Positions 1 to 8,944 of a stretch of 64,000 nt of DNA are shown here, piece by piece. The position numbers and the translations under genes are program-made. The notes beneath the pieces were generated by a model. It was not told the DNA's origin, ran no database searches, and saw nothing but the letters and a program-made list of their open reading frames with translations. Positions within the stretch are counted from its first letter, which is position 1, and the number at the start of each line of letters is the position of its first letter. Origin of the DNA: Bacteroides pyogenes DSM 20611 = JCM 6294 (GTDB taxonomy: Bacteria > Bacteroidota > Bacteroidia > Bacteroidales > Bacteroidaceae); assembly GCF_000428105.1 (NCBI RefSeq), contig NZ_ATZH01000013.1, positions 45,715 through 109,714 of the forward strand. The letters run 5' to 3'.

Positions 1-60
1 ACATGAAGCGAACAGTAATAATAACGATAAAAACAGCGGCAGATAACTCCTTGTCCTCAT
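1..60 (-). CDS. Lipoprotein, N-terminal fragment (runs off the left edge)
   Basis: Reading leftward from an ATG at 60-58, the 20 codons to the window edge have no stop and encode a textbook lipoprotein signal peptide: basic start (MRTRSY), a Leu-rich core, then the lipobox LFASC ending on the last codon in the window. A TATCTTTG box on the same strand at 88-81 lies a suitable distance upstream. The mature protein is outside the window, so its function is unknown. Confidence 0.6.
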   Translation of the reverse strand, partial: MRTRSYLPLFLSLLLLFASC

Positions 61-80
61 ATTCTCTTAGTAATGATGTG

Positions 81-108
81 CAAAGATACAGAATTTACGT
101 TATCTTTG
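81..108. promoter_or_regulatory. Divergent pair of Bacteroides-type -7 boxes
   Basis: TATCTTTG occurs at 101-108 on the plus strand and again at 88-81 on the minus strand, both exact matches to the Bacteroides -7 consensus TAnnTTTG. The plus copy would serve menA and the minus copy the left-edge lipoprotein. A TGTG at 77-80, 20 bases before the plus box, may be a weak -33 element. Confidence 0.5.
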
Positions 109-152
109 CATAAAGGTGTAAGAAGCAATGTATAACAACTAAATAAAAAACA

Positions 153-1070
153 ATGGAAACAGTTAAACCTCATTCGTTGCAAGCATGGGTACTGGCTTCA
201 CGCCCGACAACCCTTACGGGAGCCATCACTCCGGTTATGGTAGGAACGGCATTGGCCATAATGGACGGATATTTTCAATGGCAACCGATGCTTATCTGCT
301 TCTTGTTTGCCGGACTGATGCAGATTGCCGCCAATTTTATCAACGATTTATTCGATTATCGGAAAGGTACGGACCGGGAAGACCGCCTGGGCCCCGAACG
401 CGCTTGCGCACAAGGGTGGATTTCACCCAAAGCGATGCGGAATGGCATCATCGTTACCATCGTATTGGCTTGCCTTGTGGGCAGTATGCTGTTGTTTTAC
501 GCCGGATGGGAGCTTATCATTGTCGGGCTGCTGTGCATATTATTCGCTTTTCTCTACACGACGGGACCTTACCCTTTATCTTATCATGGCTGGGGTGACC
601 TCTTGGTGATTGTGTTTTTTGGATTCGTTTCGGTAGGCGGTACCTATTATGTTCAATCTCTGACATGGACGCCAGATGTCATCGTCGCCTCGCTCGTATG
701 CGGTTTACTAATTGACACATTGCTTGTGGTAAACAACTATCGCGACCGCGAGGCGGACGCACAAAGCGGGAAGCGCACCCTCATCGTCCGCTTCGGTGAA
801 GCGTTCGGACAATATCTATACCTCGCGCTGGGATTCATTGCCGCCTTCATCTGTTTGTGGTTCCTATTCGAAGGGCATGTTTATGCCGGTTTGTTCCCGC
901 AATTTTACGTACCTCTTCATTTCGCCACGTGGAGAAAAATGGTGCATATACACAGCGGTAAAAGGCTTAACCTCATATTGGGCGAAACCTCACGCAACAT
1001 GATGTTGTTGGGAAGTCTTTTAGCGATAGGATTCCTGTTCGACGCTCATTCTCCGTATGTCATTTCATGA
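153..1070 (+). CDS. menA: 1,4-dihydroxy-2-naphthoate polyprenyltransferase (MenA)
   Basis: Integral-membrane prenyltransferase of the UbiA family that attaches the polyprenyl tail to dihydroxynaphthoate, giving demethylmenaquinone for anaerobic respiration. The first Asp-rich motif (NDLFDYRKGTD, about residues 64-74) and the second (NNYRDREAD, about 194-202) that bind Mg-prenyl diphosphate are intact, and the rest is a run of hydrophobic helices. Length 305 aa is normal for the family. It starts about 45 bases after a TATCTTTG promoter box and converges on rfbB with a 39-base gap. No other men gene is in the window. Confidence 0.93.
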   Translation: METVKPHSLQAWVLASRPTTLTGAITPVMVGTALAIMDGYFQWQPMLICFLFAGLMQIAANFINDLFDYRKGTDREDRLGPERACAQGWISPKAMRNGIIVTIVLACLVGSMLLFYAGWELIIVGLLCILFAFLYTTGPYPLSYHGWGDLLVIVFFGFVSVGGTYYVQSLTWTPDVIVASLVCGLLIDTLLVVNNYRDREADAQSGKRTLIVRFGEAFGQYLYLALGFIAAFICLWFLFEGHVYAGLFPQFYVPLHFATWRKMVHIHSGKRLNLILGETSRNMMLLGSLLAIGFLFDAHSPYVIS

Positions 1071-1109
1071 CATTTCAGAAAGCAAGATTATTATTCCGGG
1101 AATCGTCGA

Positions 1110-2246
1110 CTATGAACCGTACATGTTTTTATAATAATCCTGATAATCGCCGCTGGTCACCTGTTCCACCCACGCTTGATTATCAAGATACCATTCAATG
1201 GTTTTCACAATGCCGCTTTCGAATGCAGTCTCGGGACACCATCCCAGTTCCGCCTTGATTTTTGACGGATCGATGGCGTATCGCTGGTCGTGTCCCAAGC
1301 GGTCTTTCACGAAAGAAATCAGGTCGTCGTTTATCCAACTGATATCGAGCTCTCCGTTTTCATCCGTTACTTTCTTTTTCAGCACTTTTCTATATGCCGG
1401 ATATTCCGTCATGAGTCGGCGAATGGTCGCAATGGTCAGCCTCACAATCTCCAGATTGGTTTTCTCATTATGACCGCCTACATTATACACCTCGCCATCG
1501 GTTCCTTTCGTCACCACCAGATCGATAGCTTTGCAATGGTCCTCCACATACAGCCAGTCGCGTACACTGCTTCCATCACCATACACCGGAAGCTGCCTGC
1601 CTTCGAGCACATTCTTTATAATCAGCGGAATCAGTTTTTCGGGAAAGTGGTAAGGCCCGTAATTATTCGAACAACGGGTAATGGTAACCGGCATTTTATA
1701 AGTATCGCGATAAGCCATCACCACCAAATCGGCACTTGTCTTCGAAGCGCTGTAAGGGCTGTGTGGAGAAAGCGGCGTTGTTTCCGTAAAATATCCTTCC
1801 GCACCCAACGAACCATATACCTCGTCAGTAGACACCTGGTGGTATCGCACTCCTTTCCGCCACGTGGGATATCCTTTTTCATCCTTCCCCATCACCCACG
1901 CACGGCGGGCGCAGTCCAACAGATTCTGCGTTCCGAGAATATTGGTCACCAGAAAAAGCTGGGGATTATCGATGCTACGGTCTACATGGCTTTCGGCAGC
2001 AAAATTCACCACATAGTCGAAACGGTATTCGGCGAACAAAGCATCCACCAGTTGTCGGTCGCATATATCGCCTTTCACAAAAAAGCAGCGTTCGTTGTCG
2101 ATATCATTGGCGATGGTTCCTAAATTGCCCGCATAAGTCAAGGCGTCGAGAATCACCACTTTGATGTCATCATGTTTCAATAAAATGTATTTAATGTAGT
2201 TGCCGCCGATAAACCCCGCCGCCCCGGTCACAAGATAAGTCTTCAT
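1110..2246 (-). CDS. rfbB: dTDP-glucose 4,6-dehydratase (RmlB)
   Basis: Short-chain dehydrogenase/reductase enzyme that converts dTDP-glucose to dTDP-4-keto-6-deoxyglucose, second step of dTDP-rhamnose and related deoxysugar synthesis. Seen: the NAD-binding TGAAGFIGGNY at residues 7-17, the STDEVYG segment at 139-145, and the catalytic YSASK at 165-169. At 378 aa it is about 20-25 residues longer than enterobacterial RmlB; the extra length is a charged stretch around residues 285-325. It follows rfbA by 8 bases, so the two are co-transcribed. rmlC and rmlD are not in the window. Confidence 0.95.
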   Translation of the reverse strand: MKTYLVTGAAGFIGGNYIKYILLKHDDIKVVILDALTYAGNLGTIANDIDNERCFFVKGDICDRQLVDALFAEYRFDYVVNFAAESHVDRSIDNPQLFLVTNILGTQNLLDCARRAWVMGKDEKGYPTWRKGVRYHQVSTDEVYGSLGAEGYFTETTPLSPHSPYSASKTSADLVVMAYRDTYKMPVTITRCSNNYGPYHFPEKLIPLIIKNVLEGRQLPVYGDGSSVRDWLYVEDHCKAIDLVVTKGTDGEVYNVGGHNEKTNLEIVRLTIATIRRLMTEYPAYRKVLKKKVTDENGELDISWINDDLISFVKDRLGHDQRYAIDPSKIKAELGWCPETAFESGIVKTIEWYLDNQAWVEQVTSGDYQDYYKNMYGS

Positions 2247-2254
2247 ATATTTTA

Positions 2255-3118
2255 CTATTTCGCCAATTCGATCAGATATTTGCCATATTCGGTTTTCTCA
2301 AGCTTGCGCCCGAGACAAAGCAATTGTTCCGACGAGATCCAGCCCTGACGCCAGGCAATCTCTTCGATACAACTGACGTAAAATCCCTGCCGGTTCTGGA
2401 TAGTCGCCACAAAATTCGAAGCCTCGAGCAGGCTGTCGCAATTTCCCGTATCGAGCCATGCAAATCCCCGCCCGAAAAGTTCGACATTGAGCGTACCCTC
2501 TTCGAGGTAGAGTCGGTTCAAATCGGTAATTTCGTATTCTCCCCGAGCCGACGGGCGGAGCGAAGCGGCTTTCTCTGCCACCGTAGAGTCATAAAAGTAA
2601 AGCCCGGGAATGGCATAATTACTTTTCGGCACCGCGGGCTTCTCCTCCAAAGAAACCACCTTTCCCTTTTCATCGAACTCCACCACTCCGTAAGCGCTCG
2701 GGTCTTTCACATAATACCCGAAGATGCAAGCTCCCTTTTCGATAGCTGCGGCCCGGCGCAACATAGGCGAAAATCCTTGACCATAGAACAAATTATCGCC
2801 CAGAATCAAACATCCCGGTCCTCCTTTCAGAAAGTCGGCTCCCAACACGAAAGCCTGTGCCAAGCCGTTGGGTTGTTCTTGCACCAAATAAGAGAAAGAC
2901 ATGCCAAGTTCTTCTCCCGTCCCCAGCAATTCGCGGAACATCGGCAAGTCGCGTGGCGTAGAGATGACCAGAACATCACGAATTCCCGCCAGCATCAGCG
3001 TGGAAAGCGGATAGTAAATCATCGGTTTGTCGTACACCGGCATTATTTGCTTGGATATCGCTTTCGAAAGCGGATAAAGACGGGTGGCACTGCCCCCGGC
3101 CAGAATAATTCCCTTCAT
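2255..3118 (-). CDS. rfbA: Glucose-1-phosphate thymidylyltransferase (RmlA)
   Basis: Makes dTDP-glucose from glucose-1-phosphate and dTTP, the first committed step of dTDP-deoxysugar synthesis for surface polysaccharides. The nucleotide-binding signature LAGGSATRLYPLS lies at the N-terminus, followed by the YYPLSTLMLAGI and LGDNLFYG segments typical of the short (about 290 aa) RmlA class. I place the start at the ATG at 3118 (MKGIILAGG), because family members begin there; an in-frame ATG at 3142 would add eight residues with no homologous counterpart. First gene of the rfbA-rfbB pair. Confidence 0.94.
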   Translation of the reverse strand: MKGIILAGGSATRLYPLSKAISKQIMPVYDKPMIYYPLSTLMLAGIRDVLVISTPRDLPMFRELLGTGEELGMSFSYLVQEQPNGLAQAFVLGADFLKGGPGCLILGDNLFYGQGFSPMLRRAAAIEKGACIFGYYVKDPSAYGVVEFDEKGKVVSLEEKPAVPKSNYAIPGLYFYDSTVAEKAASLRPSARGEYEITDLNRLYLEEGTLNVELFGRGFAWLDTGNCDSLLEASNFVATIQNRQGFYVSCIEEIAWRQGWISSEQLLCLGRKLEKTEYGKYLIELAK

Positions 3119-3537
3119 CTTCTCGGACTGTTGGTTGACCATGCAAATTTCGGAAAGAAATCTGACGTGACAAAATATAAGGAAAGCTCTTTTTAGGGAT
3201 TATTAAACTTATCGGTAGAATCTTTTCCCCGAACATTACATAAATGCATCAAATATGTAAAATAAGACAAAAGACTAACATTCTCAAGAATCCGCCGATT
3301 ATATTATTGCTACCCGATAAAACGTCTACTTTCGTTTATCGTTTTAAGTAGCATAACAAGAAACTAAGAAACGAAAACAGATTGTTAAAAATAAGAGAGA
3401 ATGGATAAGCCGGCTGTGCCTTGGTTCTACTACAGAAAGGTTATATTTTTGCAAAAAAGTTTATCAAGAACTTTTTTTTTGCTATTTTTGCTTACTCTTA
3501 TCGGCTTACGGTTAATATATCTTTATAATATATTGAA
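3119..3537. other. Divergent intergenic region, rfbA / ECF sigma
   Basis: About 420 AT-rich bases without a credible gene. A nested stem-loop can be drawn at 3309-3352 (outer GCTAC/GTAGC, inner CGATAAA/TTTATCG). A near-consensus leftward -7 sequence (TATATTTTG, 3179-3171) precedes rfbA. Two rightward -7 boxes precede the sigma factor and are listed separately. Confidence 0.5.
3444..3490 (+). promoter_or_regulatory. Tandem Bacteroides -7 boxes before the ECF sigma gene
   Basis: TATTTTTG occurs twice, at 3444-3451 and 3483-3490, both fitting TAnnTTTG. A TTGG at 3421 lies 19 bases before the first and a TTTA at 3460 lies 19 bases before the second, as imperfect -33 elements. Either or both could drive the sigma factor starting at 3538. 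Confidence 0.45.
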
Positions 3538-4116
3538 ATGGATAAAGCATACTTTGAACGCATATACGTTGATTACTATAAAGTTCTACGCTTCTTTGCC
3601 ATGCGTATTGTTAAAGATATGTCGTATGCCGAGGATATTGTTCAGGAAGTTTTTACCGACTGCTGGGAGAATCGGGAGCGGATAGATACGTCTGTATCTA
3701 TAAAACCCTATCTATATACACTGACTTATCGGCGTTCGCTCGACCTTCTTAAATCATCTCAACATGCTAAAAAAAACATGTCTGAAGATCTCTCTTATCT
3801 GGACAATCTGCTTTTCACCTCTTTTACCGTTGACGAACAGCTGTCTACGAATGAAATAAAGGATGAAATTACACGTTGTGTAAATGCATTGCCCGACAAA
3901 TGTAAAAAAGTCTTTATAATGAGCCGTTATCACGACCTCAAAAACCGCGAAATTGCAGAAAAACTGAATATTACGGTAAAGGCTGTAGAGAAGCATATTT
4001 CAAAGGCGCTCAAAGATATTCGGACTCATCTCTTGCAAGCCGGATATATGTCGATAGGAACTCTAATCCTTTCACTTTTTTCTATTTTACCCCCCCCCCC
4101 GTTTAGCATTATTTAA
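3538..4116 (+). CDS. ECF-type RNA polymerase sigma factor
   Basis: Sigma-70 family regulator of the extracytoplasmic-function class. Region 2 is clear at about residues 8-75 (YAEDIVQEVFTDCWENRE, then KPYLYTLTYRRSLDLLK), and region 4 at about 120-170 carries the helix-turn-helix (LKNREIAEKLNITVKAVEKHIS). No region 3, as expected for ECF. A FecR-type anti-sigma and a SusC with an STN domain follow, so it should be released when the outer-membrane transporter senses its ligand. After region 4 comes a hydrophobic tail ending in a Pro run encoded by 11 consecutive C bases; changing the C count would alter only the last residues. Confidence 0.9.
   Translation: MDKAYFERIYVDYYKVLRFFAMRIVKDMSYAEDIVQEVFTDCWENRERIDTSVSIKPYLYTLTYRRSLDLLKSSQHAKKNMSEDLSYLDNLLFTSFTVDEQLSTNEIKDEITRCVNALPDKCKKVFIMSRYHDLKNREIAEKLNITVKAVEKHISKALKDIRTHLLQAGYMSIGTLILSLFSILPPPPFSII
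4090..4100 (+). repeat. C11 homopolymer in the 3' end of the ECF sigma gene
   Basis: Eleven C bases in a row inside the coding sequence. In the present frame they encode part of LPPPPF and the protein ends FSII. One extra C would end the protein two codons after the prolines; one fewer would replace the end with a tail about 20 residues longer. Confidence 0.8.
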
Positions 4117-4316
4117 CAGGTATTGCTTTAAGAAATACTCACCATCCATACCGTTCATGTTGTAGCTTTTCCTCCTATATTTCAATGAATCATCAGGCTA
4201 TAGCGCAATAAGCGACATCTATAGTTCCCGGAAGTACTTCGAAAATAATTTGTGTTTCGTGGTAGGGTATCTTCTTTGTAAATCGTGATAGAGAGAGTCA
4301 GTAAAAAACAGATGTT

Positions 4317-5288
4317 ATGCAGAAGAGTATGATAGATTACGATATACTCATTATTCGTTACCTCGAAAGCAATATAGAGCCGGAAGAAAGAAACATGCTT
4401 ATGCACTGGGTAAAGGCATCGAAAGAGAATGAAGAGTATTTTGTACAAATGGCGAAAGTGTGGGAGAAATCGACCATCGAACTTCAGGATAAAAAAGCTG
4501 TCCTGAAGAAAGCCGATGTATTCTTTGAGCGGATGAAATCAAAAAAACGCCGTAGATTATATCAGTGGATAGCTAGTTCGGCAGCAGCAGTGCTCCTCTT
4601 GCTTTGGGGATTGCAGATCTGGGAGATTAAGTTTCCATTCAACAGTCAAATGATATCCATAGCAACTTACGATACAAAAAAAGAAGTGATTTTGCCTGAC
4701 AGCTCCATAGTATGGCTCAATGCCGGAAGTTTGCTGAAGTATCCGAAGAAGTTCAACAATAAGCGTAGCGTGACTTTGGAGGGCGAGGCTTTTTTTGATG
4801 TAAAAAAAGACAAGAAGAGACCTTTTTCGGTGAGCACATCTACAATGACTATACGAGTGTTCGGAACAACTTTCCTTGTCACTGACAGGAAAGAATTACC
4901 GCATACGGAAACCGTTCTTGAAACGGGAAAAATCGACGTAACCATGAAAGAGACAGGCGAAAAACTGGAAATGAAACCCAACCAACAGCTTATCTACAAT
5001 AAAAAAGAACAATCCACAGAAGTTAAAATAGTAAATGCAGCCAATTACACCAACTGGAGAAAAGAACATCTTCTTTTTGAAAATACTCCCCTTAAGGCAG
5101 TGTTTATTCAATTGAGCAAATGGTATAATATAGACATATCGTACAAAACTTGCAGCCAACAGTTGCTGAACACCCCGGTCTCTTTTAAGCTTGACAATGA
5201 AACCGTGGACGACATTTTGAATATCTTACAAAGTATCACGTCTCTAACTTGGAAAAGAAGTGAAACCAACACAATAATCATCGAGTAA
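4317..5288 (+). CDS. FecR-family anti-sigma factor
   Basis: Inner-membrane anti-sigma factor that holds the preceding ECF sigma and receives the signal from the STN domain of the following SusC. The N-terminal cytoplasmic part is about residues 1-78, a single membrane segment lies at about 81-101 (LYQWIASSAAAVLLLLWGL), the FecR sensing domain at about 112-205 (LPDSSIVWLNAGSLLKYP), and a C-terminal domain of the DUF4974 type at about 250-320 (LLFENTPLKAVFIQLSKWYN). The start could also be the ATG four codons later. About 200 bases separate it from the sigma gene. Confidence 0.92.
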   Translation: MQKSMIDYDILIIRYLESNIEPEERNMLMHWVKASKENEEYFVQMAKVWEKSTIELQDKKAVLKKADVFFERMKSKKRRRLYQWIASSAAAVLLLLWGLQIWEIKFPFNSQMISIATYDTKKEVILPDSSIVWLNAGSLLKYPKKFNNKRSVTLEGEAFFDVKKDKKRPFSVSTSTMTIRVFGTTFLVTDRKELPHTETVLETGKIDVTMKETGEKLEMKPNQQLIYNKKEQSTEVKIVNAANYTNWRKEHLLFENTPLKAVFIQLSKWYNIDISYKTCSQQLLNTPVSFKLDNETVDDILNILQSITSLTWKRSETNTIIIE

Positions 5289-5348
5289 CAAACTTTTTTA
5301 ATACTGGAATGCCTATGAGAACATAACAAAGACAAACACAAAAAAAGA

Positions 5349-5371
5349 AGCGGATTATTTGCCGATCCGCT
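5349..5371 (+). terminator. Weak hairpin between anti-sigma and susC
   Basis: AGCGGAT at 5349-5355 pairs with ATCCGCT at 5365-5371, preceded by an A-run and followed by pyrimidine-rich sequence without a strong T-run. It could separate the regulator genes from the susC operon. Confidence 0.3.
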
Positions 5372-5462
5372 CCTCATTCTAACTATTTCTTCCTTGTCTG
5401 TCTAAAGAGAAAGGAGAACAAGACGAAGGAAGCTAATTACTCAACAAAAATAACTAAATAGT

Positions 5463-8400
5463 ATGAATAACACAGGAAAACGAAATGTTTTTTCATTTTG
5501 TTGTAAAAAAACAGTGTTTTGCACAAAATTGTGCATGATTATTATAGGTTTGTTTGCATCTGCCTTCAGCATCGAAGCTATGGCTCAAAACAACCTGATA
5601 ACCTTAAAACTAAATAACGTAACTGTCATTGAAGCTGTAAGGGCAGTTGAAAAACAATCGGCTTACAAATTCATGTATAACAATGCCGATGTAGACGTTT
5701 CACGCAAAGTCAGCGTAAATGTCGAAAAAGCGACGGTAGAGGCTGTAGCCAAAACTATTTTCGCAGGATACAATGTAAGCATAAAAGGAAAAAACGTAGT
5801 CATCACTTCGATCAAGAAGACCGGTGGAGCAAATGCCGTTCAGCAATCGGCGCGACGCAACACGGTGATCGGTGCGATAGTCGATGCCGTAACGGGCGAT
5901 CCACTTATCGGAGCTTCGGTCCTTGTAAAGAACGCTACTCCTCCGTATGGTGCGACAGCCGATGTAGATGGAAAGTTTGAACTTTCAGTATCACCCGATG
6001 ATGTTCTCATTGTTAGTTTCATCGGATATGTGAGCAAAGAAGTCAAAGTAGGCAATCAGAAGATACTTAGTATCTCTCTCTCGGAAGATGCGGCTACGCT
6101 GGGCGAGGTAGTAGTAACGGCTTTCAACATGGGGCAAAAGAAAGCCACCATGACAGGCTCGATACAGACATTGCGTCCGAGCGATCTGAAAGTGCCCGCA
6201 ACGAATCTTTCGACTGCTTTTGCCGGACGCCTTTCGGGAGTTATCGCATACCAGCGTAGCGGCGAACCGGGAGGAAACGGCGCCGATTTTTTTGTGCGGG
6301 GTGTTTCCACCATGAGCGGCGCAACCAATCCGCTTATCATTCTTGACGGTGTGGAAGTTTCTAAAGCAGATCTCGACGCTTTAGATCCCGAAGTAATCGA
6401 AGGTTTTTCCGTACTGAAAGATGCTACAGCCTCGGCTATGTATGGTACACGGGGCGCCAATGGTGTGCTCATTATCAAAACGAAAAGCGGAGCGGATCTC
6501 GACAAACCGGTTATAAGCGTACGTGCGGAAGCGTATGTGAACAAGCCGATAAACGTTCCCCAAGTCGTCAATCCTATAACGTTCATGCGCATGTTCAACG
6601 AAGCGGTCACCAACCAAGGCACCGATGCGCTCCTCTATTCCGAAGACAAAATTAACGGAACTCTGAAAGGTCTCGACCCTTATCTATATCCGAATGTAAA
6701 CTGGTATGACGAGCTATTCAACTCCTCGACATTCAACCAGAAAGCCAACTTCAACATTCGCGGCGGTACCAGTAAAATCACGTATTTCATGAATGTCAAT
6801 GTCGTGCATGAAACGGGTATGCTGAAAGGAAGAAGTAAGGATTTCTTTTCATTCGATAACAACATCAACTACATGAAGTATGCGTTCCAAAATAATATCG
6901 ACTTCAACCTATCCAAGACTGCCAAGGTGGGACTCAACCTCAATGTGCAACTCAACAGCTTGCACGGTCCTATTACAGCCAGTGACGGCGGTGGAGGAGT
7001 GGGCAACATTTTCAACGCTATCATGCAGAATAATGCGGTCGATTTCCCAATCATGTATCCGCAAGGCGATGACCCATGGTATCATTGGGGAGGTACACGA
7101 ATAGGATCAACCCCGATAGAAAACCCTATGGCTGTGGCCACCTCGGGCTACAAAGATATGTTTGAAAGCACTGTTGTAGCCATTCTCAACTACAATCAGA
7201 AGCTTGACTTCATCACCAAAGGTCTTGGCTTCAAAGCACTCTTCTCTTTCAAGAACTGGAATCGGACAACGAATTTCCGCTTTCAGGGCGCCAACAGATA
7301 TATTCTTGAAGGAGTGACTACCGATGAGGAAGGCAACACCGTATATATTCAAACACCTGAAAGCGGAACACCTTCGAAACCGAATCTGAATGCCGGTTCA
7401 GGTGTATCCGGAGACCGCAGCTACTATTTCCAAAGCTACATCGATTACAACCGGTCGTTCGGAAATCATAACGTTTCGGGTATGTTACTCTATAACATGA
7501 GTGAATATAACAACAACGTAATAGGCAACAACAATCTGATTGGTTCACTTCCTAAACGTAAACTTGGTTTTGCAGGACGTATCACCTATGATTACGCCAA
7601 CAAGTATTTGTTTGAAGTTAATGCCGGATACAACGGTTCGGAAAACTTCGCAAAGGGACATCGCTTCGGATTCTTTCCGTCCGTGTCTGCCGGATGGAAC
7701 GTTAGTGAAGAGAAGTTTTGGAATCCCCTTAAATCCATTGTGTCAAACTTCAAAATACGTGCCTCTTACGGACTTGTCGGAAATGACCAAATTGGTGGAG
7801 AACGCTTTATCTACATGGGTATTGTTTCACTGAGGAATACGCCGGGGTACATCACCGGATATGATGGCGACAGAAGTTCTGAATACAAAGGTCCTACCTA
7901 TTCCCGCCTGCAAAACAATAATATCACTTGGGAGATAGGACGGAAATACAATCTCGGAGTAGACTTACAGCTCTTCAACTCATTGAATTTGACTATCGAT
8001 GCTTTCAAGGAAATACGTAGTGATATATTCCAGCAAAAACAATCCATTCCGAACTCATTCGGTACAGCCGACACGAAAATCTTCGGGAACTATGCCAAAG
8101 TGAAGAATTGGGGATTCGACGCTTCTATGGATTATGGAAAACAAATCACCAAGGATTTCTCTTTACAGTTCAGAGGGTCTTTCACCTTTGCACGCAACCA
8201 AGTACTCGAATACGACGAAGCTCCCGGTCTGCGCCCCGCTCTTCGCCAAGTGGGTCGCCGTCTGAATACCTACATGGGCTATGTTGCCGACGGACTCTAT
8301 ATCGATGAGGCGGATATCGCCAACAATCCCACTTCTACACTGGGCAACATTACCATCGCTCCGGGCGATATAAAATATGTAGACCAGCCCGATGCCGATG

Positions 8401-8918
8401 GTAACTATGACGGGAAGATAACCTCCGATGACCGGATTGAAATAGGACATCCTCATGTTCCGGAAATCGTTTATGGTTTCGGTCCCTCTATGAAGTATAA
8501 AAATATAGATTTCTCGTTTTTCTTCCAAGGCCAAGCGAATGTATCACTTATGATGAGTGGTTTCCATCCGTTCGGAACGCAGGAGAGACGTAACGTGCTG
8601 CAATGGATAGCCGATGACTACTGGAGCAAGGATAACCAGAACAATCGTGCCCGCTATCCGCGTCTGACACATTATTACAATAATAACAACCAGCAAGGAT
8701 CCACACATTGGTTGCGTAATGCTTCGTTCTTGAAACTGAAAAACCTTGAAATAGGTTATACCTATAAAGGAATGCGTATTTATACAAGCATCACCAATCT
8801 GTTCACTCTTTCCAGTTTCAAGCTTTGGGATCCCGAACTCGGAGGAGGAAGCGGAATGAAGTATCCGTTGCAACGCACATTCAATATGGGTCTGCAAATC
8901 CGGTTCAATGATAAATAA
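5463..8918 (+). CDS. SusC/RagA-type TonB-dependent transporter with STN signalling domain
   Basis: Outer-membrane 22-strand barrel that imports oligosaccharide or glycopeptide with the SusD lid encoded next. Order: signal peptide to about residue 41 (IEAMAQ), STN domain about 45-117 that contacts the FecR anti-sigma in the periplasm, carboxypeptidase-regulatory-like domain about 134-215 (VIGAIVDAVTGDPLIGASV), TonB plug about 225-350 with the SusC signature SVLKDATASAMYGTRGANGV, then the barrel to the end. Length 1151 aa is usual for the signalling subclass. The STN domain and the sigma/anti-sigma genes upstream show trans-envelope control. Import specificity cannot be read from sequence. Confidence 0.95.
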   Translation: MNNTGKRNVFSFCCKKTVFCTKLCMIIIGLFASAFSIEAMAQNNLITLKLNNVTVIEAVRAVEKQSAYKFMYNNADVDVSRKVSVNVEKATVEAVAKTIFAGYNVSIKGKNVVITSIKKTGGANAVQQSARRNTVIGAIVDAVTGDPLIGASVLVKNATPPYGATADVDGKFELSVSPDDVLIVSFIGYVSKEVKVGNQKILSISLSEDAATLGEVVVTAFNMGQKKATMTGSIQTLRPSDLKVPATNLSTAFAGRLSGVIAYQRSGEPGGNGADFFVRGVSTMSGATNPLIILDGVEVSKADLDALDPEVIEGFSVLKDATASAMYGTRGANGVLIIKTKSGADLDKPVISVRAEAYVNKPINVPQVVNPITFMRMFNEAVTNQGTDALLYSEDKINGTLKGLDPYLYPNVNWYDELFNSSTFNQKANFNIRGGTSKITYFMNVNVVHETGMLKGRSKDFFSFDNNINYMKYAFQNNIDFNLSKTAKVGLNLNVQLNSLHGPITASDGGGGVGNIFNAIMQNNAVDFPIMYPQGDDPWYHWGGTRIGSTPIENPMAVATSGYKDMFESTVVAILNYNQKLDFITKGLGFKALFSFKNWNRTTNFRFQGANRYILEGVTTDEEGNTVYIQTPESGTPSKPNLNAGSGVSGDRSYYFQSYIDYNRSFGNHNVSGMLLYNMSEYNNNVIGNNNLIGSLPKRKLGFAGRITYDYANKYLFEVNAGYNGSENFAKGHRFGFFPSVSAGWNVSEEKFWNPLKSIVSNFKIRASYGLVGNDQIGGERFIYMGIVSLRNTPGYITGYDGDRSSEYKGPTYSRLQNNNITWEIGRKYNLGVDLQLFNSLNLTIDAFKEIRSDIFQQKQSIPNSFGTADTKIFGNYAKVKNWGFDASMDYGKQITKDFSLQFRGSFTFARNQVLEYDEAPGLRPALRQVGRRLNTYMGYVADGLYIDEADIANNPTSTLGNITIAPGDIKYVDQPDADGNYDGKITSDDRIEIGHPHVPEIVYGFGPSMKYKNIDFSFFFQGQANVSLMMSGFHPFGTQERRNVLQWIADDYWSKDNQNNRARYPRLTHYYNNNNQQGSTHWLRNASFLKLKNLEIGYTYKGMRIYTSITNLFTLSSFKLWDPELGGGSGMKYPLQRTFNMGLQIRFNDK

Positions 8919-8944
8919 GTTTTGCATCGTTAAATTATATAAAT

